Source: Lingula anatina
Lineage: Eukaryota > Brachiopoda > Lingulata > Lingulida > Lingulidae
Assembly (NCBI RefSeq): GCF_001039355.2
Contig: NW_019774292.1
Span: forward strand, 522,689-586,688
Length of the DNA: 64,000 bases
Reading direction: 5' to 3'
Part shown: in pieces, positions 1 to 14,233 of the stretch
Position numbering within the stretch: the stretch's first letter is position 1
Layout of the letters: the number at the start of each line of letters is the position of its first letter
Program-made: the position numbers and the translations under genes
The notes under the pieces: model-generated
Told to the model about the DNA's origin: nothing
What the model saw: only the letters and a program-made list of their open reading frames with translations
Database searches by the model: none

Positions 1-362
1 CTTAATGTGATAAGAATTCCATTAGCTGTAAATCGCGTGTTGACCCCAGTGCAGTGTTATTAAATTGCACAACTATAACAACGTTTTTTGTATGTAATAA
101 TGAAAAATCGATACTTAACCGGATTAACATTGTTTTAATCAGTCTGACTGTAAATCACAACAAACCCCATGTTGAATCAAAAACCGTGTATGCTTTAGGA
201 GAAATACGATTAAGTCATTAAGACACGCAATTAAACAGTGGTTATTTATAAGCTTTATCTAATTACAGGGTACATAAAAATCATAGAGGGTGATTGCATA
301 GAACATCAACACACACAACGTACTAAATATATACACGATTTTAGCCTCAGCGTTACTATATG

Positions 363-364
363 GA

Positions 365-404
<40 letters not shown>
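363..404 (+). repeat. (GA)n microsatellite
   Basis: About 20 GA units with one interruption. Confidence 0.95.
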
Positions 405-1405
405 TGACACATTCCCAGGGAAGAACACATTTTGCTTGTTTATCAACACCACATTCCTCTATGTTTTTATTTTTTATTTTTTCTATTTTTCTTTATTTAC
501 TTATTGGTGATATTCGTTTTGCTCTATACACATGTTTATGTGAAAACATTTTATTTGGCTTTTCATAATAAACACAAGAAATCACCAACCTGCCTCTAGT
601 TTTCTCCAATAAGTAGAGATTTAGTAGTGCGTTATTTTCCGTATGTTGAAGGTTATACGTAGTTTTATCTAATAAGTGCGCACTGACCGGGGAAGTGATA
701 AAAAAGAGAGAGAATTCAAAGAATAACATAAAAAGGAGACGTCTTGGGGTATATTCAACATTTCGCTATTTTCCCCATTTTTTTCCATATGCCATTCCAG
801 CCACACTGACGGACATGAACAAATTGTATCACAAACCCCGCCGAGACCGACACAGGCGCATGTTTGCTTTCCAGCTACGTCCAACGCACGCCCCACCATA
901 CATACACTACTATCTTTCACCGTGCACAAATTTGTCCTAAAAGTCAGTTTACGTCTATTCCATTTTTCCACTGTGCACGACCTTTCTTTCTCGGTTGATA
1001 TTTTTACAGGGGAAGGAAATAATGACATCTCGTTTATCAACAGCGAGAAAGAACCCGCAGCGGCCATCAATTACATCTCGCCCTAAAATGGCACCAGGCG
1101 TGAAGGATTTCTATCCTTGTTGCCCCAGTGTATAGAATATTTGAATACTTAAAAGTACGTGCCAAGAGCTGCTTTTTTGATGAGAAACGAACGTGATACT
1201 CGGTATCGCATTAAATCGCTCATAGTATCATAGTTTTGTCTAATCGGATGAAAGCAAATCAATTAAATTACAAGCTCACACTTATTCGTCTACGTCTTAT
1301 CCTTTCTCGTGCTGTGGGCCATTTTGAGCGCAAACGGCACTTTCGTTGTTAAAAGTCAACAGATTTTGCAAAAGATAAAATGATGCTGTATAGATCATGC
1401 AAATG

Positions 1406-1657
1406 CCCCATTCCAAGTGACACGTTCGGTCTAAGTGGATCGATCCAACTTCGAGGGGACTCTCGCTGAATGCAGCCAAACAGATTAACACGCCTCCTCC
1501 TGGTGTTGAGTAGAATGCAGAAAAACTGTGGATTGTATATACGGGTACGTTGGAAACAAGAGAATGCGTGTGAATCAGTTAAGCTGATTGCACTCAGCGA
1601 GAGTCCCTGCAGAGTTGGATTGATCTACGTACACTGATGGTGTCTATGGGAATGGGG
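1406..1657 (+). mobile_element. MITE family 1, subfamily a, copy 1
   Basis: Terminal inverted ends CCCCATTCC and GGAATGGGG, with inner words GGATCGATCCAACT near the left end and GAGTTGGATTGATCTACGT near the right. The centre holds CACGCCTCCTCCTGGTGTTGAGTAGAA. Length 252 bp; no ORF. No clear target duplication seen. Confidence 0.8.
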
Positions 1658-3268
1658 TATAAGGTGCCGTTTGATTACAGTACGCCATGCAACTCGACAC
1701 GACAACCCGAAACAACTGAATGAGAACGATACATTCGTTTGTCTATGAATGGTCAGCTAAGATCTGCGTCTTACCTCGTAGATACCTTTGACCATCTGTT
1801 GCATTGGATTTATCCCCTAAAATCCTTTACTTCGCCTTCCATTATGTCCAATCGTCTAATATAGATACATGAGTGAGAGTGGAGCTGCAGCATTCGCCAA
1901 ACTAACAGATTTTGGAATGGCCGTATATCGTACATGTAGTACTTAAAATGAACGTACATGGAGCATTGGCACAAGATGGCACCATCAGCGGATTTTACTG
2001 GCTGCATTGAAAAATCATCTGCTTCACACCTACTGTCATTTTGCAATGTAAAACATAAAAACACCTGATAATGAACACATTTCAAGGTAACTATTTTTAC
2101 ATTTGGCTTAAGCAAAATAAATCCCTGCATGCTCTTTCTGCGTTTCTACTTTGCGTAAGGTGCAAGTATACTTTTAGCAGAGGTTGTCATCAAGTCTCAG
2201 AGGGTTTAAGACAATCTTCAACAAGGAATTTTAGACATTTTACGACATGAAATACAAACCTGTATATAACGACAGGTATCTTTAAGAGAAATGCAATTCG
2301 TCCAGGCAATCGCTAGCAGCTGCTCTACAGGTACTTGTACGTTCTGCGTGCATGGCTACACGGCTTAACAGCGTTCTCCTAGACTGATGCGTATTCGCGG
2401 TATTTTTACGCAGGCCGCTCCGTAAGATTTCAAGGACAAGTTATACTTTAAAACAGAAATCACACGTGAATAGCCGATTGCGATCTCTTTGAACAGTATA
2501 CACGATATACAGGCACTGCTTGTAGCTTTTCCTTCTATTCTCTCTTATTAGATAAATTTATCCATTTATTACAAAAAAATAATAATAATAAATGGTGTCA
2601 CTTCAAGAACGTGCGGAGCGTTTCTCGGAAAATTAAATCACGGGATTCCATAACCCGCACTACTGTCACTTAAATGGAATGATCGATGTGCTTATTTAAA
2701 TAAAACCGACCACCATTGTATAAAAAACAAAGGCTAATGTTATCTGTAAGTATCGATTTCAAGGAATTCAAGAAAGGTTTATATCCATCCCACTAGGGAC
2801 AGCGTATTAAGAGTCCTATCAAGGCACATTTAATGTGTTTTAATCATACAAAAATCACCTCATTTGCTTTCCATTTTCTCGATCTTCTGTTACATAAGCA
2901 TTTTTTCTCCCCTATTTTGTGTGATTTTGAGCCTTTGACTTGTTGCTATGACTCTTCTCGCGCTTTACTGAGGGGGAGGGGGGGTCCCATGCATTGACGC
3001 TGTTTCATTAAGGTTCTATTGACTGATTCGCCTTATTTCTGGGGTTTTGTTCTATTATTCATTACGTGTTTATCATTGTTCTTTTATACTAGTGTGTTGT
3101 ACTCTGTACGTTGAAAATAATACGTTGAGACAAAGAATTGTTCACACACGTGTACATGTACGTGTATATATTTCTACCTACTGCTTCATTAGTTATGAAA
3201 ATTTCCATAATATCCAGCACACTCATTTATGTAAATGCTATATGGACCGGTAACCTAAATAACTGGAA

Positions 3269-3315
<47 letters not shown>

Positions 3316-4197
3316 GCCAAACTACAATACTTCACATCACTAAATGCTAGTGGATCTTGCAAATATATGCACTTGTTTCTAGCATTTTAACCTACAAAAA
3401 GTATTTGAAATGCAATTTTTCTTAAATACAACACAGGCAGCTTTATAATGATAAAACTGCAAATTACTCTGGTAAAAGAATTCAGCTATCCGTTTTTTCA
3501 CCACTCTCATTTTCTGGCTTTTGAATTAACCCTCTGGGGGGCTCATTTACAAGACGTCATTCTATGCGCATACTCCACTTCTTCAGTTCTAATAAAACCG
3601 ACATTTGTCACCAACAGCTTAATCAATTGGGACAAATACGTACAACCATGAGTAAATTCGAAGACATTATAGAGCGACATGTCATAAAGGTCAAGACAAT
3701 GATATATGTAACAATGAAATGGTGTATTTGGTCGGCGTAAAAATCCAATAACGCCTTACTGCTGCATCAGATTTGAAAAAAAAGGCATGCAGCACTGCTA
3801 TCCTTCATACGTTTTAGACTTTATTGAATCGATTAGATATTACTGTCCAACGTTAATCTACTGGAACGCGACGAAATGCGATGCTTAATAAACATGATAT
3901 AATCTGCTTTAATTGAATTTAACACTAACGCACCGTAGACCTTGAAGCAGTGGGGCGATCGATACGTTACGAGAACATTCACCTTGCAGCCTACGCACAC
4001 ACCTGTGCATACACGCTGTTGGCTTCTAGCAACCCGGTAACTCTTACGCACCAAACCAACATAGCTTTGTTTCATGCATAAAATACCCATAAATATCCAT
4101 AAATCCAGTCTACAGTATATCCGGACAGTAGACGACAAAAAACAAAACGAAGAATCCTTCCTCTCCTGGGATGGCCAAAATCTCATTGAGACATAGA
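1658..4197. other. Non-coding stretch
   Basis: No gene recognised. Only an (ATT)n run and ordinary AT-rich sequence. Confidence 0.5.
3268..3315 (+). repeat. (ATT)n microsatellite
   Basis: About 15 uninterrupted ATT units. Confidence 0.95.
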
Positions 4198-4404
4198 CCC
4201 CATTCCCAGAGATTAGATCGATCCAAACTAGATCGACCTAACTCCCTGGGGGTTCACGCTAAATAGCTGTCAGCCGAGCGGACACGAAAGTTAATTACCC
4301 CCTTACAGCTTGTAGTAGGCGGGACGGACATTTAAGCCGGATTATCTGACAGTAATCTAGTGAGACTCCCTACGGGGATAGATCGATCTAAAATCTATGG
4401 GAAT
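4198..4404 (-). mobile_element. MITE family 1, subfamily b, copy 1 (inverted)
   Basis: Starts CCCCATTCCCAG and ends CTATGGGAAT, with AGATCGATC words at both sides and CTCCCTGGGGGTTCACGCT inside. The interior is the reverse complement of the copy at 37819-38034 (GTAGGCGGGACGGAC against GTCTGTCCCGCCTAC). About 207 bp, no ORF. Confidence 0.82.
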
Positions 4405-7400
4405 ACGCCCATAAACATGCATGTATCTTGACACATTTGATGCATCGATCTAATTCCTACAATTGGCAATTTCAGGAACTAGTCCAGAGAAGCAGAATGG
4501 AACAATGCAAAAAAAGATGTGTAAGTTACGGATGGTTCCATACAGATAACAAAGAACTTATCCCGATCACGTACTTTGATGAACTCCCCATTCATCCTCT
4601 AATGTAGAAGGCATCTGCTAGGCTTGCAATATATATTTGCATGGAACCGGATGCGTTTCACTAGAAAATTGTCATGCTAGGATTCTTCGCCGCCAAAGCT
4701 GTGTTGCAAAAGTAAATATAATCCCTTCAAGTTCTCTTATCTTTTCCAGATTTCTAAAGCAGACCTATAAGGTAGACGACAAAGAGTGATAATAAAAGCC
4801 TGCTGCCGTTCCATTTTCTGACCCAACCACAAAAACAATGGTAGAACTGACCTAGCTGCTAAAAAAACTATACGTGTTTGATTTCTGCCCTGTATATTCT
4901 TACCTAAAGCACCTAAGTGTATAATTGACTGCATAACAGTACGGATTGTTCGACTTTTGATTTCTATTATTTGGAACAAAAACAGTACATTTTCCGAAGC
5001 CAACTAACGCTGTGAGACCGCCTGACCTAGACCTGTAGCTAACAGCTATACCGCGGCCGTCCCTCATTTGATTATACTGCCTATTGAAAAATGCGTTGAT
5101 CTATAGTATCAATTATTTAGACGCTGTAACGTCAATTTACCTTTATATAGAACAATTATTGTCTGACATCTTTATGCTAAAATATAGGCTATATGGACGA
5201 AAGACTAACCCATGGCGTTATAGCCACTACCTGTGTTTACTCGAACAGGTGCGACTCCCGTGTTGTAAATAAATAAACAAATCAATAAACAAGCCTAGCG
5301 ATCACTTATAGAGCTGACATAATGGCAATTAACAAACCGCTTGGAGCCCGATATTGTAAATAAAGATAACCATATTACAAGATCTGCTCCAAAGGGCAGC
5401 CGAGGTTGGAAGCATATTGGTACCCAAATTATTCCGTAATGCCTTCCATCTGCTTTGCCCCAAGGGGGATATTATTCTTAGGACTCTCTTCAATTTATTG
5501 CTTTACCCCAGTACCTGTGCACCATTATCTGTTTCACCTCTTCAGGACCCTCACGGGCTCGTTCACACTTCCTTGTCGATCCTTCATGACCCTCTGTGTT
5601 GGTCTAGAACTGGTTTTCCTGCACTTCAGGGGGGTTTTGGGGGGGTTCTCGCTTTTGATAGGGGGAAGAAAAATAATGCTATTTGTTACACTTTTAAGTC
5701 GCTATTATTTCTTAAAGTTATATCAGTTGTGCTATAAATAAGATGTCTGCTTTAATTAAGAGAGTTGGTCCTTCAATTCGCAATGATAAAGGACAGTGTG
5801 TCAAGTTTCTTTTTATGCATGCGCCAAAACCACACGGACTAGCCCCAAAACGTACAATGTACAATGTACAACGTGTACTGCAGATTTCAGTCCTATCCAG
5901 ATCGATAGAAAGACATGTTTATGGCCATGTTTGGGCACAAAAGGTGATTGTTACAAGTTAAAATGTGTGGACCAAGTGATGCAATACATGTATATACCGG
6001 TTCCTACATGTCTGAAATGTTCCCCTTCCAGTTAAGACATTTCAAAGTGACTCTGCGCCGCTCCTGGACCTCAAACCGATCCAGGCCCTGCATATAGACT
6101 TCAACTTGCCTACAGTGTAAACTTAGACTTCGATTAAAATTGAATTTTCGATTAGTCTCGCTGTCCCGCCACTGTGTTATTTTTGCTTACATCTATGCCA
6201 AACCTGTGTTGGATATGATAAAAGAAAGCGTTTTTACCGTGTAAAATCGATCTTCTCTCCCTGCTTTCGTTTATCGTGTGTATGCCTTGATTTCACATTA
6301 AATATTACCTTTCATTAAAAACACAATATCATGCTAGAGAAAGAATAACACTATTGACGGTAGTATTGGTTTGAGGGAGGTGGCTAAATTCAATAGAGGC
6401 CTTTTTCATTCTACTTGAGCATGTGTATCAAACGCCAAATCAACGTAAGCTCAATGAAGAAAAATGTATTAATCTACTTAGAATCCTCATATTTTCAAGC
6501 TATAAAATAAGCCATTTCATTTACAGCGCTTGCAATGTTCAAACACCGGTCTTTAATTAAAATGCATCTGAATAACGTCGCCATTCCATTTGGTTGTTAA
6601 AATAGGACTATAGGGATATGATTGTTTAGCACAAAAGTATCTTAATGTAACTAATTGCAAAAAAAAGAAATAAAAATAGTATGTCATCGGCCTAGAAGTC
6701 GCCACATTTAGTATGAATGCATGGAACATGCATTTCACTCAAGGACTGCATATATGGCAGTGTCCATTGCTGACTACCATCAGATATCCGACTGGGCACC
6801 ATTCATCGTATATTATAGTATATTGTTCTCATTAAATGTGTGTAACAATATATTACAGGGGGTATCTCACCTCCTACTGCGTGTTAATAAAATTCGGTAA
6901 CTTAATTTAGAAATCGCTGCATGAAAACATAACTACCTTAATTGCTTCAGCATATCCGTTCTGCTTCAATACAAGGAGTTTAAAAACTTCCTTTTTGTCA
7001 TCTCTATAGGGGGATCACAGCCGACGGTCATCCTACAACTGACCGCTGTCCAGTATTGTCCGTGCACATAAGCTATGTAGCAGTACATCTAATATGTGAA
7101 ATTGGCTGAAACCATCTAAGAACACTCAAAACCAATGCCGTGAAAGTTATGCATTGCGCATTAAAACGCAGTCTCCACACAATGTGTAGCTATGCTGGGC
7201 AACATTAAATGGACCGACAAACTTAATAGACTGCAAGCCCTTCCTGTTATGCTTTCTTACCCAGTAAACCTAAATTGCACATTTGGTTTTCAGGGATTGG
7301 TTTCTCTGCCAGGTTGTGTTAAAGAGGTGTGGGTAAAGGTGAAGGTCACGACATGGCAAAGGTATGTACTACTACATGTATCAGTCCACGTGCACCTTTG

Positions 7401-7470
7401 CCCCCTCCCACCCCCACCCCACACACACACTTTTATGGTAGGACAACGTTCCTGCATATACCAGTGCTTG

Positions 7471-7471
<1 letters not shown>
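4405..7471. other. Non-coding stretch
   Basis: No gene recognised. Two overlapping plus-strand frames of 106-111 codons near 5,406-5,741 lack domain or splice support and share the same T/C-rich composition. Confidence 0.5.

Positions 7472-7548
<77 letters not shown>
7472..7548 (+). repeat. (TA)n microsatellite
   Basis: About 38 TA units. Self-complementary, so cruciform or hairpin formation is plausible. The Tyr-Ile ORFs on both strands here are artefacts of this repeat. Confidence 0.97.
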
Positions 7549-7550
<2 letters not shown>

Positions 7551-8879
7551 CGTATGAACACCCAGAAAAGCACAAAAGTACAGGCAGCACCATAACATCA
7601 AGAAGCGGTATAGGTTCATTGTTTACTAAAAAAAACCAATAACCACTGAACTTTATCATCCATCTCCTGTAGCCTTTTAATGTGATTTCTTCTGTTTTGG
7701 GGAGTTGGAGGGACTGACAGGACAAGTAGATTTAAAAAGAGGGGAAGTAAAGTCCTTTTCCCGACGAACGATACACTTAACTGGACCGGTACAGTTTGAC
7801 GTATTTGCGCCACCAATCGCACGAGATGAAAATGAACGTGAGCGTAATAACAGGACCAGCCTGCAAATATAGGTTTCCGAAAAGAAATTAGATACGGTAT
7901 ATGGATGCAACAAGTGAGTGGACCTAAGACATTATCAGGGACACAAACCTTTCAATCATCATTGGTACATATTCGTATACATGGATCATGGGATATGAAA
8001 ATTTTGATCCAACTGAACCGGGACACAAAGTCGATAAAATGTCGTGACAGAGTTCTGTCAATCAGGCAATGGCGTGAAAGCACATTTCCAAATCAATAAT
8101 CACCGATAATCAATGCACCAGTATAACATGACCTGATTCGGTATACGAGTAGCTTCAAAACGCACCGTAAGCAATATGGCTGACAACCCGCAGAAACTAT
8201 AGGACGACTACCACTTCGATACTGCTGTAAAAATTCCGTCAGCTGTACGAGTTATGTATTAGTACCAATACAGCTTTTTTTTCAAAATAAAGGACAAAAT
8301 AAAGAACTTTAATCAGGGTTATTTCCATTCCACTATTTTGGTGTCGTTCGAATCAAATTCAATGCAGCCAAGCTACCAAGCTAAACAAAAAATGATTGAT
8401 TTTTCATGTTATATATTGTGATCTATTTTTGCTAAAATAACATAACACAGAATAAAGCCTGATATACCCGTTTTGAGACCGGAATGTAAACTCAGCAACA
8501 CAACGACATATATATACAGAAATAATGTAAAACCTGGAAGAATATGGGGTCCCCTAAGACCTATAAATATTGGATTACACGGGCGATAAACCATATTTCT
8601 GTGCATTTGAAACGACCTAGTGGTGTGCGGTAAGAATATAAGTAAAAGCCCATGTGCAAAACACACAAAACGAATCAACACGGCTTCTTGGACCAATTTA
8701 CTAAACTCAAAAAACTCTTGCGCGTTTCAAGAAACCAAAACTGAAAGCCCATTAAATATCCGCCGATGTTATGCGGACATAAAGACATAACTGGTATTGC
8801 GAATGTAAAATTTCCTAAGCAAATATGCATATTATGCATAAATTAGCCTATCACTCAACAGAACGGATGTCTAACTCAC

Positions 8880-11100
8880 GTTGGTTTTAGCTCCGGATCT
8901 TTGAAAACCGCCAACTAACGAGACTCAGGGTTCGCTAGCCTTACCCGGGGGTCCAGTCTCTCCGGTCCGCAGAATTGTTGCCATTGTATTAGCTGCAAAA
9001 GCAGCTCCGATTAGTTATTTCTCCCTCGGCTTTGAAAATCTGGACGTTCGCCTACCAAACATAATATTCCAGAGTCCCACGGGGCACAGAAAGTCGATAA
9101 TGATAGAAAATGAATTCAGGAAGTCGACCAGTACCTTTGTGTCCGTCTCGACATGGTTAGTGTGTGTGTAAGAATCTATTTGTTGCACTCCTCGGTCTCG
9201 TCTCCTTGGGAGATTATCTTGGGGTTTAAACCCTACTCAAGCCTACTCAACTGTCTCTAAACGGTTCCTTTACATTTTGACCCCTCGGTGAACGGTGTGG
9301 CATCGGCACATTTTATGTTACCCTTCAAGATCTCCTCAGAATCTAAAAATCCTATTGTGTGCTGTGAATTAACGTTGCGGCTTGCTCAGCCGCAGGCTTT
9401 TATTGAGAACCAGCTATATATATTAGCTCTTTCCATTAAAATTATCAACACGTTGCTTTGCAGGAACGCCGGCTTCAAAGCTGATGACATTTGCCACGCG
9501 AGTCCTTATCAGTTTCGGAACATCCTCAAAACCGTCACGGGACGCCAAACTAATTCGTAACACTAATGCGCGACACGATCGTGGTTCCTGAAACGATTCG
9601 CATTGTCAGAAGCAGCAGCATGAAAGGATATAATTGTCAAAACAGGCCGATGTCACTTATTAACTGGCTGCAGACATTTGCTATTGTCTCTTGGCCGGGC
9701 TGTTGTTGTTGTTGTTCATCATATTTACCTTGATTGAAGCAGCTAGCGTATCTGGATTATTGTTCAATTACCTCTACTGTAGCCCTAAATGAGAAGGCAT
9801 AAATATCCCAGTTCAATAAATTGTCGTCGTTGTGCAAGGCACGGAGAAGAATGAAGTCTTCTCACGTAACCGATTCCAGAGAACCAAACCCAGCCCAGGT
9901 GTTTATGAACTGATCTGAAAAAACTGTTTCCCATTGCATTGGGTTGGTTCTGGTTCTGGTTTGGCTGCAAACAGCCAACAGCTATCCAGTCCGACTTGAA
10001 AGTTCGTCCAAAAAAAAGAACAGAGGTTTATCGACAGTTTATGTTGTCCTTTCGTCTAATGTGGTTATTATAAACCTACCTCAAATAGTTCAGTTGTTGT
10101 TGTTGTTGTTGCCATTAAGTCTAATAGTGATTCTGACACGTCGGGGTCACCTGTGATTAAACGGTGTCACATAATCTACCTGTAGCGTCGTGTCAGTAAA
10201 ATTTAATACGCGTCACCTTCAGTGTCCCCGTTTCTGAACACAGTCATCTCATGAAAGTACATCTGAGAAGTGTCACTGGCACTATAATCACCTTACACAA
10301 TTACACTGCTTCTCGTATGGCACTCTTGGGATACCCGACTGTCAGTGGCCGTTGTTGTTGCTACACAAGTTTACGACAGATGATCAACACATGGATCAAT
10401 GGCGACAGCTCGGTGGAAAACTTGCTAAATGGGTTCTGGTTGACCCGCTATGTATACAGAGACACGGATCAGCGCTGATTGCTGAGCATCCCTGTGTTAA
10501 TTACTCTCGAGGTTTTAAAAATGGCTCGGGTTGGTAATCAATGCCGGTGACAAGCGAGGCCTTTGTTGGCGTTACCGGCCGCCTTAAACAAGTCTGTCGA
10601 AACGTCGATATGCTCTCTCTTGATCGCGGGCCGTGAAAAATCAACGTTGCATTGGAGGGAGGCTAAAGGTCCGGTCGTTAATAGCTTCAATTGGCTATGC
10701 TCTCTACTCAACCCATACAAATGACCGCGTTAAGCTGCGGATCGAGCGAAAGTGAGGAGTTTACCAACTTCCTGTTTTGAAATGGGATGAACGTCTCGTA
10801 AAGGGGCGTGTGCAACGCCAGTTCAGTTAATGCGGTCAGTAAACTTACAGCTCAAAGAACCAGGGTGTTAAGAACAACCAACGCAATCCTTTTCCCGTGA
10901 AAACCGACAGCAATTAAGGCATGCGGATGGAAGGTTGGGGCAAACACACACATTCCCTGGCGTCACATTGCATTCATGCCGTATATTTCCTGATATTTCA
11001 CGTCTTGAAACTTGTTTTGTCAAGCCGGTGCTGAACGCGTCCGACCGTGGCGCTCCAGTTTGTACACTTGCGTAACCACATGGCGGCAAGCGGCCGTAAT
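8880..11100. promoter_or_regulatory. GC-richer, repeat-poor interval with no recognised gene
   Basis: It has more CpG-containing and balanced-composition sequence than its neighbours and lacks microsatellites. Open frames up to about 90 codons occur (e.g. 9288-9560 plus), but none shows a recognisable domain or good splice context. It could be a regulatory island or hold unrecognised exons. Confidence 0.25.
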
Positions 11101-11268
11101 CGCTGTGTAATACCGGTATTTGTACGGTCAGGTACGGTACTTCATGTATAGTCGTGTGGGTATGGCTGGGAAAGCGAGAACCAGAAACTCGAACCAGAAC
11201 CAGTGAATGAGGTTATGGCAGCAATCTAAAGGGGCGTGAAATTAGTACCATGTTAAAGACATGTTGCT

Positions 11269-11299
<31 letters not shown>

Positions 11300-11385
11300 A
11301 GAATGAGAGATCTTAACATGCAAACGGTTCGCTCACAAATATAACACGCTCGCAGGGAGAACTTGCGAGAGGAGAGAGAGAGAGA
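11269..11385 (+). repeat. (GA)n and related purine tracts
   Basis: Two GA runs (about 11,269-11,295 and 11,369-11,386) separated by GA-biased sequence. Confidence 0.85.
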
Positions 11386-12351
11386 GCGACGATTATTTGA
11401 GGTAGGAGGTATAAAATAGTATTAAACTCCAAAACAATTGGTTTTGGAGGGGGAGAAAATTAGTAGCGCAGTAGCTGTAGGTGCCAAACAATTACCCAAC
11501 ATATTAAAAAAAACACGTATGCCATCAGTTAGGCTGCACTGCGAAATGAGAAAAAAATCCATCATCACTTATTATCACCATTTAGTGATTACGTTACTTA
11601 ACGTGATACATCAATTTATTTACGCATGCGTTCCATACTATTGTTTTCATCAATACCAGTACGACCTTGGCTTTGATCGAACTAGCATTGTTCCCATTTT
11701 AGCGGAGACGATGCATTTGTTTCAGTGCTTGTGACCGCAGTATCCATTTCGCAACCAGCGATTGCTCTGATTGGTTAGTTCTAAAAGCTTCCAAGAATTA
11801 AATCTACTTAAAATATCTCAGTTGCTCTTTCCTTTTTCAAATACATCATTTGTCCCAGTCACTTCTATTCATAATTCCCTTCTTCATTCACTCATTGGTA
11901 ACATCCTTAAAAGATGAATAAACCATAAAATTGCACGTTTAAAAAGACGTTAGTTTTCATGAAACCAGATCAACTCACATTCGTTCAAGACACCAATGCA
12001 AGTAGTTAAGTAGGTCCCAAACGCTGAAATCATCTAAAATTTATGTAATTGGGGTTGCTACTTTTTTTCGCACGCAAAAGTCAATATTTTGTACACCTTA
12101 AACGACTACTACGTACATGAAATAAATTATAGCGTGGCTTTTTATATCGATCAACATTCATTCGGATTCATTCCTTAAGGAAGCCTTGACACACCAGACA
12201 TTCAAAGCGTTCCCTCCCCCTTGCAGCATGTTGGTTCTTCGCTGTCAATGCTTGCGTTGTTTATATAACATAAATGATTGAAATGTGTGTCAGTTTTGAA
12301 AGTGAGGCTTCATCTTCAACGTGTTTAAGAGGATCTTGGTTAATCATGCAG

Positions 12352-12384
12352 AGAGAGAGAGAAAGAGAGAGAGAGGGAGAAAGA
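12352..12384 (+). repeat. Imperfect (GA)n tract
   Basis: GAGAGAGAGAAAGAGAGAGAG-like run with A and G interruptions. Confidence 0.85.
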
Positions 12385-12860
12385 CGGCTGGAGAGACAGA
12401 GTTAGAGACCATAAAATCGAAAGTGTTCAATAGAGATTTATAATAAATCAAGCTACGTGATATCCGCATAAAGGGCCATTGTCAAGCAACAATTCTGTCT
12501 ATCTTTCCATAGGCTACATTGAACACGGACATGTCTATTTCACTTATTCTCTGCTTGAAAACCGAGAAATTGTGACTTAAATTTCCTCTTCCAGCCGCTG
12601 GAGAGCACTAAGTCTCAATTACACACTCAACGGCTTAATTTGATTTGCGTCGGCTAGATTACCCATTGACCTTCCTACCGAGAATGCCGATACTATTTTA
12701 ACCCCCTGTTCCTGCTTCTCAAGGCTAAATTGATTGCGAACGACAGCCGATACATTATTGCTACATCTTTTAGGGTTGTTTTTTTTCTGCTGGGAAAATC
12801 TTGAAGGAAAGCTTGAGGGCCAATTCCTCACTCGTTCCGGCGTTTTTGCCCCAACTAACT

Positions 12861-12861
<1 letters not shown>

Positions 12862-12904
<43 letters not shown>
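12862..12904 (+). repeat. (CT)n microsatellite
   Basis: About 21 CT units. Confidence 0.95.
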
Positions 12905-12909
<5 letters not shown>

Positions 12910-13414
12910 AACTTTGCAACATTAACGGATAATAAAAAACGACACAGAATTCTGATCGATATTGCATTGCATCCATAGCATATTAAAAATAAGCAGTGTT
13001 GGAAAACATTCCAAATTAATTGAAACACAAACTGACCCAGCGTTCCATTAACTCCGCCGGAGAAGTAGCACTTACGTTTCCGTTTTTATGTCTGTCCGTT
13101 TGTCACCGGCCTAATTCAAAACGTTACGAATGGTTTTTGATAAAAAAAAAAGTGTTAGGATAGGTCAGAAACGTGCTAGTCCAACTGTGACTATATTTTG
13201 GTGATGATCTATTTATTAATGAATGATTAATAATTACTTAATTATTTGACTTGGCGGAGGTCTTCGCTGCCTGAGTGCAATTTTCTTGTTCTAACTAAAA
13301 TTGAAAGCAATTCTTAAAAGTACATATTTGTTGAAAATCTGTTTAAAGTGCTCTAAGTAAACCTATCTCAGCGGAATTCAAACTGTTAAGACGACAATTA
13401 AAACCGCTCAAGGC

Positions 13415-13622
13415 TAAGAGACAGATGACGTCACAAGACTACTATATAAATTGATTAAGTATAAAAATAGAAATTAGCTTATTTATTAGATTATAAACCG
13501 TCGCTCCACCCCCTCTCTCTCTCTCTCTCAGATGACGTCACAAGAGGACTACATTAATTGATTTAGTATATAGAAATAGAAATTGGCTTATTTAGCAGAT
13601 TGCAGACCGTCGCTCCACCCCC

Positions 13623-13671
<49 letters not shown>

Positions 13672-13772
13672 ATGGCGTCACAAGAGAGCTATATTAATTG
13701 ATTTAGTATATAGAAATAGAAATTGGCTTATTTAGCAGATTGTAAACCTTCGCTCCACCCCACCACCACACA

Positions 13773-13775
<3 letters not shown>
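13415..13775 (+). repeat. Three-copy tandem repeat of about 105-140 bp with CRE octamers and (CT)n
   Basis: Each copy runs CAGATGACGTCACAAGA, ATTGATT.AGTATA, AATAGAAATT, GCTTATTTA, CGTCGCTCCACCCC, then a (CT)n run. TGACGTCA is perfect at 13426-13433 and 13533-13540 and is TGGCGTCA at 13673-13680. Copies 2 and 3 are closest. The growing CT tracts (about 21, 44 and 40 bp) account for the unequal length. Confidence 0.88.

Positions 13776-13815
<40 letters not shown>
13776..13815 (+). repeat. (CT)n microsatellite
   Basis: About 20 CT units closing the third tandem copy. Confidence 0.9.
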
Positions 13816-13818
<3 letters not shown>

Positions 13819-14185
13819 ATGTACAGAACCAAGCTGGGCAGCATGTTTGCAATGATACAGAAGTACTCCCATAGCACATGGATAGCATTGAACTCTAATC
13901 TGAAGTTAAAACATCTTTCTAGAACGATACTTAAGACATCACAGCTGCATTATTGAGTACACAGCTTTCCTTTGATGTCTAAAACGATTTGCAGAATAAG
14001 AAAAACAAAAATGCATGTACATAATGGATAAGTTAGGCCAAACAAAATTGATAATTTGGTTAAAGAAGTCGATGTTAGCAAGGTATGGTAGGCAAAATTA
14101 AACTTTGCCCTTGTCTTTTGTCATATGATGCCTTAAGTTTATCTACAGTAGCTTAATTGTCGGGTTGAGCACCCTTCATTATAAT

Positions 14186-14233
14186 TTTTATATTTATTTA
14201 TTTTTTTATTTATTTATTTATTTATTTATTTAT
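14186..14233 (+). repeat. (TTTA)n microsatellite
   Basis: Roughly ten TTTA units with one longer T run. Confidence 0.85.

Noticed and set aside
5406-5741. Two overlapping plus-strand frames of 106-111 codons
   Set aside because: Neither has a domain, signal or splice support; both arise from stop-poor T/C/G-rich sequence.
7192-7619. Long open frames on both strands over the (TA)n tract
   Set aside because: They are Tyr-Ile translations of a dinucleotide repeat with no coding support.
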